Shown: piece by piece, positions 35,244 through 43,514 of the stretch
Layout: each line of letters starts with the position of its first letter
Position numbering within the stretch: the stretch's first letter is position 1
NCBI RefSeq assembly: GCF_030381805.1
Contig: NZ_JAUDRH010000009.1
Span: forward strand, 62,001 to 126,000
Length of the DNA: 64,000 nt
Direction: 5' to 3'
DNA from: Chlorogloeopsis sp. ULAP01
Lineage (GTDB): Bacteria; Cyanobacteriota; Cyanobacteriia; Cyanobacteriales; Nostocaceae
The notes under the pieces: model-generated
The model's input: only the letters and a program-made list of their open reading frames with translations
Told to the model about the DNA's origin: nothing
Database searches by the model: none
Translations under genes and position numbers: made by a program

Positions 35244-36584
35244 GTGGAAAAAAAAATTCAATTGGTAGATAAACTGCGGCTTGGCTTGGCTGTGTCGGTA
35301 GCTAAAAGCGTAACTTTGATGGTGCGATCGCTACATTTGGGTGCAGCGTCAGTTTTACCTGGTTCAATCGCGCGTCGCATAGAACCGCGTCTGTTGCAAT
35401 TATTGAGTCAGCAAGTTAAAAACGGAATCATTCTCGTTGCTGGTACTAATGGTAAAACTACTACATCGCTGTTTTTGCGCGAGATATTGGAACGCCAAGG
35501 CTATTGTGTTGCTCACAATGCCACAGGTGCGAATCTAGAAAATGGCTTGATGACAGCGTTAATGGAAAGTAGCAACTTGATAGGAAAGTTGGATGTAGAT
35601 TACGCCATTTTAGAAGTTGATGAAAATATCTTGCCAAGGGTATTAGCACCAATTCAACCCAAGCTTATTCTCTGTTTAAATTTGTTTCGCGATCAACTAG
35701 ATAGGTATGGGGAAGTAGACACCATTAGTAAACGTTGGGGACGTGCGATCGCAACTCTACCTCCTGAAACTATCATTGTTGCGAATGCGGACGATCCGAC
35801 AATTTGCCATCTTGGGCAGCAATTATCCCAGCAGCGAGTTTCTTTCTTTGGTTTAAACGAACCAGAACATTATTTAGAAGCAATTCCCCATGCTGTTGAT
35901 TCTATCTACTGTCCCCAATGCGGATACGCCTTAAATTACAAAGGTGTTTATTTATCTCATATGGGTGAGTATACCTGTCCTAATTGTGGCTTTACCAGAA
36001 GCGAACCAACTCTTGATAGTGGCAGGTGGCCACAAATTCTGATTGGCTTATATAACAAATACAATACTTTAGCAGCTGCTACTGCTGCCATAGAATTGGG
36101 AATTAATGAAGCTACTATTCGTGACACTATACCAAACTTTCAACCAGCTTTTGGTCGTGCTGAAGAGTTAAAAATTAACGGTAAGCAGGTACGGATTTTA
36201 TTATCAAAAAATCCTGTGGGTACGAATGAAACAATTAGAGTAGTTACCCAAAGCAATGATAAAACAACACTCTTAGTCTTGAACGATCGCATTCAAGACG
36301 GAGAAGACGTATCTTGGATTTGGGATGTAGATACAGAAAAATTAGTCGAACGGGGAGGAACTTTAGTAGTTAGTGGTGATCGCGTCTACGATATGGCACT
36401 ACGTCTGCATTACAGCCAAAAGACTGCCGAAAGTAATTTCAATTTGATTGTCGAAGAAGATTTACGCCAAGCTCTAGCGATCGCCTTAGAAAATACACCA
36501 AATAATGAAACTTTACATATCTTACCTACCTACACAGCCATGCTAGATGTGCGAGAAGCACTCACAGGTAGAAAAATTCGTTAA
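35244..36584 (+). CDS. murT: Lipid II isoglutaminyl synthase subunit MurT
   Basis: A 446-residue Mur-ligase-like ATPase that with GatD amidates the D-Glu of the peptidoglycan stem. The ATP loop is VAGTNGKTTTSLFLREIL. The middle domain carries a four-Cys zinc ribbon (CPQCGYALNY ... YTCPNCG) in the position seen in Staphylococcus MurT. The C-terminal DUF1727-type domain holds IRILLSKNPVGTNE and VLNDRIQDGEDVSWIWDVD. The start is GTG at 35244. GatD is 0.8 kb downstream on the same strand, but an opposite-strand gene lies between. The pair is classically described in Gram-positives; its presence suggests amidated peptidoglycan or a related amidation here. Confidence 0.93.
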   Translation: MEKKIQLVDKLRLGLAVSVAKSVTLMVRSLHLGAASVLPGSIARRIEPRLLQLLSQQVKNGIILVAGTNGKTTTSLFLREILERQGYCVAHNATGANLENGLMTALMESSNLIGKLDVDYAILEVDENILPRVLAPIQPKLILCLNLFRDQLDRYGEVDTISKRWGRAIATLPPETIIVANADDPTICHLGQQLSQQRVSFFGLNEPEHYLEAIPHAVDSIYCPQCGYALNYKGVYLSHMGEYTCPNCGFTRSEPTLDSGRWPQILIGLYNKYNTLAAATAAIELGINEATIRDTIPNFQPAFGRAEELKINGKQVRILLSKNPVGTNETIRVVTQSNDKTTLLVLNDRIQDGEDVSWIWDVDTEKLVERGGTLVVSGDRVYDMALRLHYSQKTAESNFNLIVEEDLRQALAIALENTPNNETLHILPTYTAMLDVREALTGRKIR

Positions 36585-36640
36585 ATTGTTTTATGGATAG
36601 TAGATAGTGGATTGTGGGTAGTGGTAAAGAACAAACTATT

Positions 36641-36708
36641 GTACGGGCGGGTTTAAAAGATAAATTGTCGGTTATAACCCAAAGTTAATTAATAAAACCC
36701 GCCCCTAC
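36641..36708. mobile_element. 68-bp MITE-like repeat, copy 2
   Basis: Ends GTACGGGCGGG and (inverted) GTAGGGGCGGG, with AAAAGATAAATTGTCG inside. It is a relative of the copy at 18122 in opposite orientation, and lies between murT and the 133-residue gene. Confidence 0.65.
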
Positions 36709-36753
36709 TACCTACTAACCAATACCTACTAACTACTAACCACTAACCAATTA

Positions 36754-37155
36754 TTATTGCAATTTCACTGCTGCACACTGTAATGGTAAAACCTCTTCTA
36801 AAGTTAATTCGTGGTCAGACGTTAGATGGCTGTTACAACAAATTGTACTAAAAAATACTGGTTGACCAACTAATTTAGAAAAATGCTTTTCTAGTAACAA
36901 TCTTGAGGTAATATCTCCTAGTAAATCAGAAAGGTCTTTTGTCAGTTGATCCCTATCGTCACGGTGAACCATTCTAAATTTAAAGGGTATTTCTCCAACT
37001 AATTCCTTAACAGCAGCGTCGAATTTATCTGACTTGTTCTGAACGTATGCCCAGGATACTTCCTCTAAAAATGTCCACGCTTCTGGAAATATCTCTCGAA
37101 TTTTTTCTAGATGATTCTCACTTTGGTAAACCAATGTCGCTGTTTTACAATCCAT
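36754..37155 (-). CDS. Unknown protein, 133 residues, between murT and gatD
   Basis: A soluble protein with an acidic, helical sequence (ENHLEKIREIFPEAWTFLEE, then DQLTKDLSDLLGDITSRLL), no signal and no recognised motif. Three Cys occur near the C-terminus (FFSTICCNSH, LPLQCAAV). It runs against murT and gatD, so it is unlikely to share their expression. Heptamer-like repeats lie just downstream (36715-36750). It may be a later insertion between two genes that are adjacent in other genomes. Function unknown. Confidence 0.55.
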   Translation of the reverse strand: MDCKTATLVYQSENHLEKIREIFPEAWTFLEEVSWAYVQNKSDKFDAAVKELVGEIPFKFRMVHRDDRDQLTKDLSDLLGDITSRLLLEKHFSKLVGQPVFFSTICCNSHLTSDHELTLEEVLPLQCAAVKLQ

Positions 37156-37395
37156 GTGAAATCCCCTGGTAGTGAAATCAATCTACTTCTATCTGTAGTT
37201 TGTAGATATATAGAAAGAGTTTTAATCATAGTGACATACTTTCTCAAAATCACAAACTATAATATTAGGGTTTCTTTATTTTTGATGAATTTTAACTATG
37301 TGTAACTATCAATTACAAAATACAAAGAAATATGATGTAGAACAAGAGTAAATCTGAAAACTATAGTTATAAAAGTTGATAAATAGTGAGGAGTT

Positions 37396-38223
37396 ATGAG
37401 TAATCAGCAAATTGAATTAATTATTGGTTGGTTGTATCCAACATTAATGAGTACCTATGGCGATCGCGGCAATGTCATCGTCTTAGAACGCCGTTGTCTA
37501 TGGCGCGGGTACAATGTTAAGGTGCTGCCTCTAGATCGGAATGCGACAGCAGCTGATATACGTTCGGTAGATTTAATAGTCGGCGGTGGCGCACAAGATC
37601 GTCAACAAGAAATCGTCATGCGCGATTTGCAAGGTGAAAAAGCAGAAGCAATGCGGGAGAAAATAGAAAATGGCACTCCCGGCGTGTTTACTTGCGGCTC
37701 ACCCCAATTACTAGGACATTATTACGAACCAGGCTTTGGACAACGCATTCAAGGCTTGGGAATATTGGATATTGTATCAGTGCATCCAGGAGAAAATGTC
37801 CGGCGCTGTATCGGAAATTTGGTAGTGGAAGTGACAGCTTCTCGTTTAGCGCAGGATTTAAAAGAGATGCTAGATGGTGCTACACCTTATCTTATTGGAT
37901 TTGAAAATCACGGCGGACGTACTAAATTAGGAAAAGTCGAAGCATTAGGACGTGTGGTTTACGGCTTGGGCAACAATGGTGAAGATAGTACAGAAGGAAT
38001 ATTTTATCAGAATGCGATCGCTACCTATTCTCATGGGCCACTGTTGCCAAAAAATCCTTTTGTGGCAGATTGGTTAATTCAAACTGCATTGCGATTAAAG
38101 TATCAACAAGCGATCGCACTGTCACCTTTAGATGATACCTTAGCAATGCAAGGACGGGAAGCAATGTTTAAGCGGTTGAAAGTTAGTGTGGCAACACCTG
38201 CTGCGGTGAAGCCAGGGATTTAA
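37396..38223 (+). CDS. gatD: Glutamine amidotransferase GatD (partner of MurT)
   Basis: A 275-residue class I glutaminase-like protein that supplies ammonia to MurT. Motifs: the N-terminal YPTLMSTYGDRGNVIVLERR, VGGGAQDRQQEIV, the nucleophile Cys in GVFTCGSPQLLGHYY and the catalytic His in ATYSHGPLLPKNP. Both catalytic residues match Staphylococcus GatD. The C-terminal ~30 residues (REAMFKRLKVSVATPAAVK) are an extension. Six HIP1-related GCGATCGC-type sites occur in or near the gene, supporting long residence in this genome. The stop is followed within 5 bases by the left REP of the transposase element. Confidence 0.93.
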   Translation: MSNQQIELIIGWLYPTLMSTYGDRGNVIVLERRCLWRGYNVKVLPLDRNATAADIRSVDLIVGGGAQDRQQEIVMRDLQGEKAEAMREKIENGTPGVFTCGSPQLLGHYYEPGFGQRIQGLGILDIVSVHPGENVRRCIGNLVVEVTASRLAQDLKEMLDGATPYLIGFENHGGRTKLGKVEALGRVVYGLGNNGEDSTEGIFYQNAIATYSHGPLLPKNPFVADWLIQTALRLKYQQAIALSPLDDTLAMQGREAMFKRLKVSVATPAAVKPGI

Positions 38224-38227
38224 ATCG

Positions 38228-38912
38228 CTGGCTGATAGCTGAAGTCCGTTTTAACGGACTACAAATCCTATTTTAATTAGTTGTAATGAGAAGAATTACT
38301 TCTGGTAAACTGACGGGGCATCATCTTGGTGTTTCACAATTTCTAAAGATGGAATAGCTGTTTGCTGCAAGTGATGTGTTTTTTGATTTTGTACATAAGC
38401 GATCGCTTGATCTAGTTGTTTACTTCCCAAAGAAAATACACCATATCCCTCTTGCCATGCAAATTTATGATAATTAGGGAATAAAGTGTGATTTATATAA
38501 TGGGAGCTACTACCTTTTATATTTTTGACAAAACCAGCAATAGATATACGAGGAGGAATAGAAACTATTAGATGAATATGATCTTCCATGCCACCTATAG
38601 CATGAACAATACTACTATTGCTGTCGGCTTTACCGATAATATAATGGTAAAGAGAATCTTCTAATTCAAGTTTTATTAAAGGTAAACGTTCTTTTGTAGC
38701 CCAAACTAGATGATAGTATAGTCGCCAAAGTGCCATTAATTTTTGATTTAATGAAGATTGATTTTTGCTTTTTGTGAATATTATCTATCAGGTATTAACA
38801 ATATCTATTTTCTAGTTAAAATTCTTTCTAAAGGAATAAAACATAAATTGTCAATTATCTTAGCCCATTTTAATGGACTTCAGCTATCAGCCAGGAACTT
38901 AAAGTTCCTGGC
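38228..38912. mobile_element. REP-associated transposase unit with inverted REP-like ends
   Basis: The left end (38228-38260) reads CTGGCTGATAGCTGAAGTCC then GTTTTAACGGACT. The right end (38862-38912) carries the reverse complement of nearly the same sequence plus a 10-bp hairpin (CCAGGAACTT/AAGTTCCTGG). The transposase gene lies between them. This is the arrangement of a RAYT gene flanked by its REP sequences. It abuts the gatD stop. Confidence 0.75.
38296..38736 (-). CDS. REP-associated tyrosine transposase (RAYT / Y1 HUH family)
   Basis: A 146-residue single-strand DNA transposase. The HUH metal motif is in GGMEDHIHLIVSIPP, and the catalytic Tyr is probably that of AIAYVQNQKTHH. The N-terminus MALWRLYYHLVWATKERLPL fits the TnpA-REP/IS200-like family, and the length is normal for it. 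It has no TnpB partner. It lies between inverted REP-like palindromes, which such enzymes cut and disperse. Further palindromes of the same design lie at 39.7, 51.05 and possibly 25.4 kb, so the enzyme may still be active or was recently. Confidence 0.87.
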   Translation of the reverse strand: MALWRLYYHLVWATKERLPLIKLELEDSLYHYIIGKADSNSSIVHAIGGMEDHIHLIVSIPPRISIAGFVKNIKGSSSHYINHTLFPNYHKFAWQEGYGVFSLGSKQLDQAIAYVQNQKTHHLQQTAIPSLEIVKHQDDAPSVYQK

Positions 38913-38933
38913 GTATTGACAATACGATTTAAA

Positions 38934-39299
38934 TTAAATCTTAAATTTTTTCTTTAAAATATTTCTAAGTAAACAGCTTGCTCTCTCTACAAACTCTTCT
39001 TCTGTCTCGTTTTCTTTTGGCTCACCTATCTCTTTGCTTAAAGAAGATATACATTCATCACTAGTTACATAATTAGCAACCTCATTACTAAATTTTTCTT
39101 CGTTTGCTTGTGTATTATTGAAACCAAAAACTATTCCTGCAATAGGTGCTGTAATAGCTTGTATACCAGCAGCTATGCAAGTTTGTATTGCAGCCGAACT
39201 GGTAGAACTGGTAGAATCATATAAATTTTGTGAATCTTTATAAAAGTCCTCAAAAGTGATATTCGTTTTATTAGCATTATAATTAGAATTTTCTGTCAT
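38934..39299 (-). CDS. Unknown small protein with hydrophobic centre, 121 residues
   Basis: The chosen start is the ATG at 39299 (MTENSNYNANKTN); the frame is open further to 39350, overlapping the gene upstream. The N-terminus is Asn/Ser-rich and polar. A hydrophobic helix-length segment (AAIQTCIAAGIQAITAPIAGIVFGF, about residues 36-60) is followed by an acidic region and a basic tail (LLRNILKKKFKI). Nothing matches a family I know. The 51-residue amphipathic gene just upstream points the same way, so the two may act as a pair. The element lies in a repeat-rich island after the transposase. Confidence 0.5.
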   Translation of the reverse strand: MTENSNYNANKTNITFEDFYKDSQNLYDSTSSTSSAAIQTCIAAGIQAITAPIAGIVFGFNNTQANEEKFSNEVANYVTSDECISSLSKEIGEPKENETEEEFVERASCLLRNILKKKFKI

Positions 39300-39328
39300 A
39301 TGTGCCACATTTTTTAACTCATTAAAAG

Positions 39329-39484
39329 CTAAACTTTTCCATCCCGCCAACGTTGGTAGTACTTACGAAATTCTTCTGCGAATATACTCACGATGAAATC
39401 AATAATTTTTTTCTTGACGCTATCAGGAACTTTTTCCCAGAAGCCCAGCAACCAATTAAAAATACTTATTAATAAACTAAACAT
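39329..39484 (-). CDS. Unknown amphipathic small protein, 51 residues
   Basis: ATG at 39484 (MFSLLISIFNWLLGFWEKVP) to the stop at 39329. The first ~17 residues are hydrophobic with aromatic residues. The rest is an amphipathic, positively charged helix (DSVKKKIIDFIVSIF, then FRKYYQRWRDGKV). This composition is like a membrane-active peptide or a small membrane adaptor. It ends 29 bases before the start of the 121-residue gene. No family recognised; the clean amphipathic pattern is the main argument that it is coding. Confidence 0.48.
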   Translation of the reverse strand: MFSLLISIFNWLLGFWEKVPDSVKKKIIDFIVSIFAEEFRKYYQRWRDGKV

Positions 39485-40209
39485 TATTTACTCTTCAATT
39501 AAATTTTATTTGCTTTAAAAAATAACGGGATTACAAATTTATTACACCAACTTATAGATAAGTTAGTATCTCTATTAAAACTAATATAGAGAATCATAAT
39601 TAAAGCTACTATGGGAAAATTACTGAATATTAAATCAACAATTTAGATGACTCAAGTTACATCTTGCACCTCGCCCCTAAAACGCCTGGAAATAAATTTC
39701 CAGGCTTATAGTTCAAGTCAGTTAAAACTGACTGAAAATTTTACCCAGTCTGCTTAAGCAGACTTTAGCTTTTAGCCAAGAAATTTATTTCTTGGCGGGC
39801 AAGAACGTAGATGCAAGATTCTCATGGGCGACTGCCCACAATCAGGGCATGAAAATCAACCACCGATAGACACAAATAGACACAGATACATACAGATGGG
39901 TTACGGGTGTGCTCCGTTAGCTCCCTTTTAACCCTTTTTCAAGACAGATATGAGCCTCTAACTAGCGGCATTATCGCCACAAGTTATGAATGAAAGAAAC
40001 ACTTCTGTTGTCTTTCCTACCTACGCTCTTGCGCGTAGCGAATAAGCGTAAGTAGCCGCTGTTGCGTTTACTGCTTCCTGACTTGTGTTTTTTAAGATTC
40101 AAACTAATTTTGAATGACAGACTTTGATAACAATATTGAACTTCACCACAACATTGCCATCAATACTACTTCTATTGCTAAAACAGAATTGTCCTGACAA
40201 TGCAAAAAT
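39485..40209. other. Repeat-rich spacer
   Basis: Holds the REP-like pair at 39684-39796 (listed separately), a dispersed tract built on GATAGACACAAATAGACACA (~39869), and the inverted piece CTACGCTCTTGCGCGTAGCG near 40022. I find no gene. Confidence 0.5.
39684..39796. repeat. Inverted pair of REP-like palindromes (BIME-like)
   Basis: Four palindromes in order: GCCTGGAAAT... (39684-39705), AGTCAGTTAAAACTGACT (39716-39733), AGTCTGCTTAAGCAGACT (39747-39764) and GCCAAGAAAT... (39775-39796). The order outer-hairpin, AGTC-palindrome, then the mirror image, and the linker TTATAGTTCAAGTC, parallel the ends of the transposase element at 38228-38912. Confidence 0.7.
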
Positions 40210-40869
40210 ATGCTACTTAAATGGTTTTTGCTACACTGGCGATTTCTATTTTGGTTATTACCATTAAGCGCAATCATAACTACCCTGGGGCTGAATTTTT
40301 ATGTCAAGACAGTTACTAGTAATCATCGCTATACAAATCCCACAGAAGTTCCAACCCAGCGTGTCGCTATTGTCTTAGGTGCAGGAGTTTACCCAGATGG
40401 TACGCCATCACCAATGTTAAGCGATCGCATTACAGCTGCTGTTGAACTTTACAAATTGGGGCGAGTGCAAAAACTGTTGATGACTGGTGACAATAGCAGC
40501 GATGACTATGATGAAGTGACGGTGATGCAGCGTTATGCTGTAGAACGAGGTGTACCGATTGAAGATATTACCCTTGATCATGCTGGCTTTAGCACCTACG
40601 AAAGTTGTTATCGCGCCAAAGAAATTTTTGGTATTGAACAAGCAGTTTTAGTGACTCAGAAGTTTCATTTACCTCGTGCAGTTTACACTTGCCGTCAGTT
40701 GGGTGTAGATGCGATCGCTCTCGGAACACCAGACTGGGAAAGTTACCGTCCTCAAACAATCATGTACTATAATCTGCGTGAGATGATATCTACTCTAAAA
40801 GCATTGTGGGAAGTTCACATTACTCGTCCCCTACCAACTTTTCTCGGCCCTTTTGAAGGCATAAAGTAA
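40210..40869 (+). CDS. SanA/YdcF-family (DUF218) membrane-anchored protein
   Basis: A 219-residue protein. One N-terminal membrane span (~8-30, LHWRFLFWLLPLSAIITTLGL) anchors a periplasmic or extracytoplasmic alpha/beta domain. The family pattern is visible as VAIVLGAGVYPDGTPSPMLSDRI, KLLMTGDNSSDDYDEVTVM, STYESCYRAKEIF and VTQKFHLPRAVYTCRQLG. SanA-like proteins affect envelope barrier function in enterobacteria; their biochemical activity is unsettled. It stands alone and converges with the coaR-like gene across a short spacer. Confidence 0.9.
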   Translation: MLLKWFLLHWRFLFWLLPLSAIITTLGLNFYVKTVTSNHRYTNPTEVPTQRVAIVLGAGVYPDGTPSPMLSDRITAAVELYKLGRVQKLLMTGDNSSDDYDEVTVMQRYAVERGVPIEDITLDHAGFSTYESCYRAKEIFGIEQAVLVTQKFHLPRAVYTCRQLGVDAIALGTPDWESYRPQTIMYYNLREMISTLKALWEVHITRPLPTFLGPFEGIK

Positions 40870-40929
40870 AATTAAAGATATAATTTTTACCCTTCTAACT
40901 TGGAAGAGGGGTGTAGGAGAAAAACTTTT

Positions 40930-42072
40930 TCATGCTTGGTGATAATTTTTTTTCATAGGTACTGTCTTGTGTTGCAGATAACAATGACAATCAGGCTTAT
41001 CAATCACTGACTCAACCAAAGCATTCAAGGCTGTAGCTGCTAACAATCCTCCTCCCAAGGTTCCTTCAATTGCGATCCAAGCAACATTTGTTTGCATTAG
41101 CTGTCGTTTAGCTGCGGGAGCATGGCTAAAGCCAATGGGCATCCCAATCACTAATGCAGGTTGAATTTGCTGACGGGCGATCGCTTCGCAAATTGCCAGT
41201 AAAACCGAAGGTGCATAGCCCACTACCAGCACGCAACCTTTTTCGAGTTGCTGTAATTTTTCTCGCCATTTTTGCTCTTGCCAAAAAGCAAGCTCTGCCT
41301 CTTTTGCAGTGGTGATATGTGGATTACCAATCAAAGTTTCGACACGACATCCCAGATGAATTAATCGTGTTTGATCCAAAGCAGCCGCAATTGTGGAAGT
41401 GTCTGCAATGACTTGACATCCCGACTTGAAGGCTTCACGGCTGGTAGCGATCGCCTGAGGATGCAACCTCACAAAAGACGCTAAACTAACATCTCCACTA
41501 GCCAACACTAGCTTTGCTATTAAGTCTTGTTCAATTGCAGAGCGATCGCCCAGATCTGGTAGTAAATATTGTAGTGATTCATAAAAATCTTCAGGGTGAG
41601 CATGAACTTGTGCATCTAAGCCACTCCAGAGTTTTTCTAGTTGCTCTGCTCCTACCTTGGTTTCTACTTCCAGTAACTTAATTTGTGCAAGTACTTCAGC
41701 TTGCATGAGTTGGCAATTGCGATCGCGCCCCAGTAAACCCTCTAATGCGGAGGCTGTTTGTCGCAGTTGAGAAATTTGTTGCATAACTGCTCGATATTGC
41801 TGTTGTAGAGACTCGATTAATCGCGTCTGTACAGATTCCGGTTCAATAGCAAGAATATGGCGAATATGATTTAGCTGAAAGCCTTGCTGCTTAAGCGCAA
41901 CAATCCTTTGCAATCGGTTTACATCCTGTAGAGTATAAAGGCGATAGTTACCAGGCGATCGCATAGGTTGAGGTAATAATCCTAATTGATGGTAATGACG
42001 TACCATCCGGGGTGTTATTCCACCTCCCACCACCTCGGTAAGTTCTTTGATCGTTAAGCAATTAACTTTCAT
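40930..42072 (-). CDS. coaR: CoaR: MerR-type regulator fused to precorrin-isomerase-like domain
   Basis: A 380-residue regulator. Residues ~5-75 are a MerR winged helix (TIKELTEVVGGGITPRMVRH, then NYRLYTLQDVNRLQRIVAL). A helical linker leads to a CbiC-like precorrin-8X methylmutase domain (~190-360; ASFVRLHPQAIATSREAF, VVGYAPSVLLAICEAIARQQ, VIGMPIGFSHAPAAKRQL). The C-terminal Cys-His-Cys of DKPDCHCYLQ is the known cobalt-sensing motif of Synechocystis CoaR. The ATG at 42072 is preferred to a GTG at 42081. CoaR usually drives the divergent cobalt exporter gene coaT. Here the divergent neighbour is a response regulator, so the target is not local. Confidence 0.93.
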   Translation of the reverse strand: MKVNCLTIKELTEVVGGGITPRMVRHYHQLGLLPQPMRSPGNYRLYTLQDVNRLQRIVALKQQGFQLNHIRHILAIEPESVQTRLIESLQQQYRAVMQQISQLRQTASALEGLLGRDRNCQLMQAEVLAQIKLLEVETKVGAEQLEKLWSGLDAQVHAHPEDFYESLQYLLPDLGDRSAIEQDLIAKLVLASGDVSLASFVRLHPQAIATSREAFKSGCQVIADTSTIAAALDQTRLIHLGCRVETLIGNPHITTAKEAELAFWQEQKWREKLQQLEKGCVLVVGYAPSVLLAICEAIARQQIQPALVIGMPIGFSHAPAAKRQLMQTNVAWIAIEGTLGGGLLAATALNALVESVIDKPDCHCYLQHKTVPMKKNYHQA

Positions 42073-42856
42073 ATTCTTCACGCCACAATATTAATCAATT
42101 TTATTATTAACGTCTTATCAACAGAAATTCGTGGATTATTCGTTGAATAAATAAATTGATCTAAATGAGTTACTCAAATGAAACAAAAAATTTTCTTTCT
42201 AAAAATAGAAATTTTGCTGTGCGTTTACTACTTCCAGAAAAGTCATTTAAAAAGTTATGATAAAGTTATGAAAAACACCTTGCTATTATGTTGCACTCAA
42301 GAAAAATGTTGCTTTTGTATTTGATCAAAAGTCTCAATTGAATATAATCGATTTTACTAAAATCTTCAAATACAGAACGCAAAACAGGTAAATCTTTTGA
42401 CTCTAGTTACGGATTCGATCCTATGTTCATATGTACTTTACGCATACGAGAACCGCTATAATTAGTTTTGACATCCTGTTGACTCAATTAAAGATTGGTT
42501 TTAGAACTGGCAAAGTGGAGTAAGAGCCTTTGCTAGGGCAGTTTGTAGATGCTAATCCTAACAATGTCTAGATTGGAAAGAGGGGTTAAACCAAACACAT
42601 ATAACCAGGTAACATCGTTTAAGCTAAAAAATAACTCTCTGGTTCAAACTTGGAAAAGTTTTCCTGGAAGCTAGAGCAGTTTGTGCGAGGTTATTTTTGA
42701 ATTAGCCTTAGCTCTACCCCAAGGATTGCAAAGGAAATTTAGTCTGAGTCATAGTATCAAGCACCAATAGCCCACTACAGAGCTAGTCTAACCCTAGTTC
42801 TTAGTAGGACTTTCTCCCTGCTGACCATTCAGTTCGTTCAGGAGACAAGTATTATT
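42073..42856. other. Long divergent spacer
   Basis: Nearly 800 bases between coaR and the response-regulator gene. It has AT-rich sequence, then a moderately GC-richer part near 42520-42800. No coaT fragment, RNA motif or convincing short gene was found. Confidence 0.45.
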
Positions 42857-43315
42857 ATGACCTTTTGCTTTGACGTTGATTATCCTAATGCAGAAATAAA
42901 AGCTTATCCAACTTTAGATAGGTTACGAATAATGGTTATAGATGATAATGTAGACCATTGTGATGTAACTTCCTGCTGTTTGGAAATATTTGGTTTTGAG
43001 GTGGTGACACGCACCTCAGCGCAAGAAGCGCTTGACATAATGGAGGAATTTGAACCGCATCTTCTAATTATCGATATTGCGATGCCTAACATCGATGGCT
43101 ATGCACTTATTCGCATCATTAGAAGCCTACCTCTACCAATATGTTCAATTCCAGCTATTGCTTTGACAGGATTGAGAAACACAGTTCAAGAACGTGAAAA
43201 AGCGATCAGAAGTGGATTTCAAGCATATTTAGTTAAGCCAATACAACCTAAAGATTTAGCAATCGAAGTGCTAAAACTTGTTGGACAACCATTAGTTTTA
43301 GCTAGAACTAATTAG
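42857..43315 (+). CDS. Single-domain response regulator
   Basis: A 152-residue REC domain with no output domain. The acidic pocket is in IMVIDDNVDHCDV, the phosphorylated Asp in HLLIIDIAMPNIDGYAL, the conserved Thr in AIALTGLRN and the Lys in AYLVKPIQPKDLA. All key residues are intact. The ~22-residue N-terminus before the first strand is extra. Stand-alone REC proteins are common in cyanobacteria as phosphorelay intermediates. The neighbouring convergent gene is a GGDEF-EAL protein; a functional link is only suggested by position. Confidence 0.93.
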   Translation: MTFCFDVDYPNAEIKAYPTLDRLRIMVIDDNVDHCDVTSCCLEIFGFEVVTRTSAQEALDIMEEFEPHLLIIDIAMPNIDGYALIRIIRSLPLPICSIPAIALTGLRNTVQEREKAIRSGFQAYLVKPIQPKDLAIEVLKLVGQPLVLARTN

Positions 43316-43514
43316 ATAAATGTAGATATTGGACAAATTTGTAAAGAAACAAACTAGTGTTCTTTAATTATCAAGGGTACCTACGAACAATTGTGAGGAG
43401 AACATTTTACTTAAAGGAACCCATTAATAATAATACTGCATTCGATTCCTCTCTTGTATGAACAAGCTGATCTTATGCTTTAAGTGTATGAGAGGACAAG
43501 CAGAGAATAAATTG

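Noticed and set aside
39684..39796. CRISPR-like array
   Set aside because: The repeated units are palindromes of two types in mirror order without uniform spacers; REP-like elements explain them.
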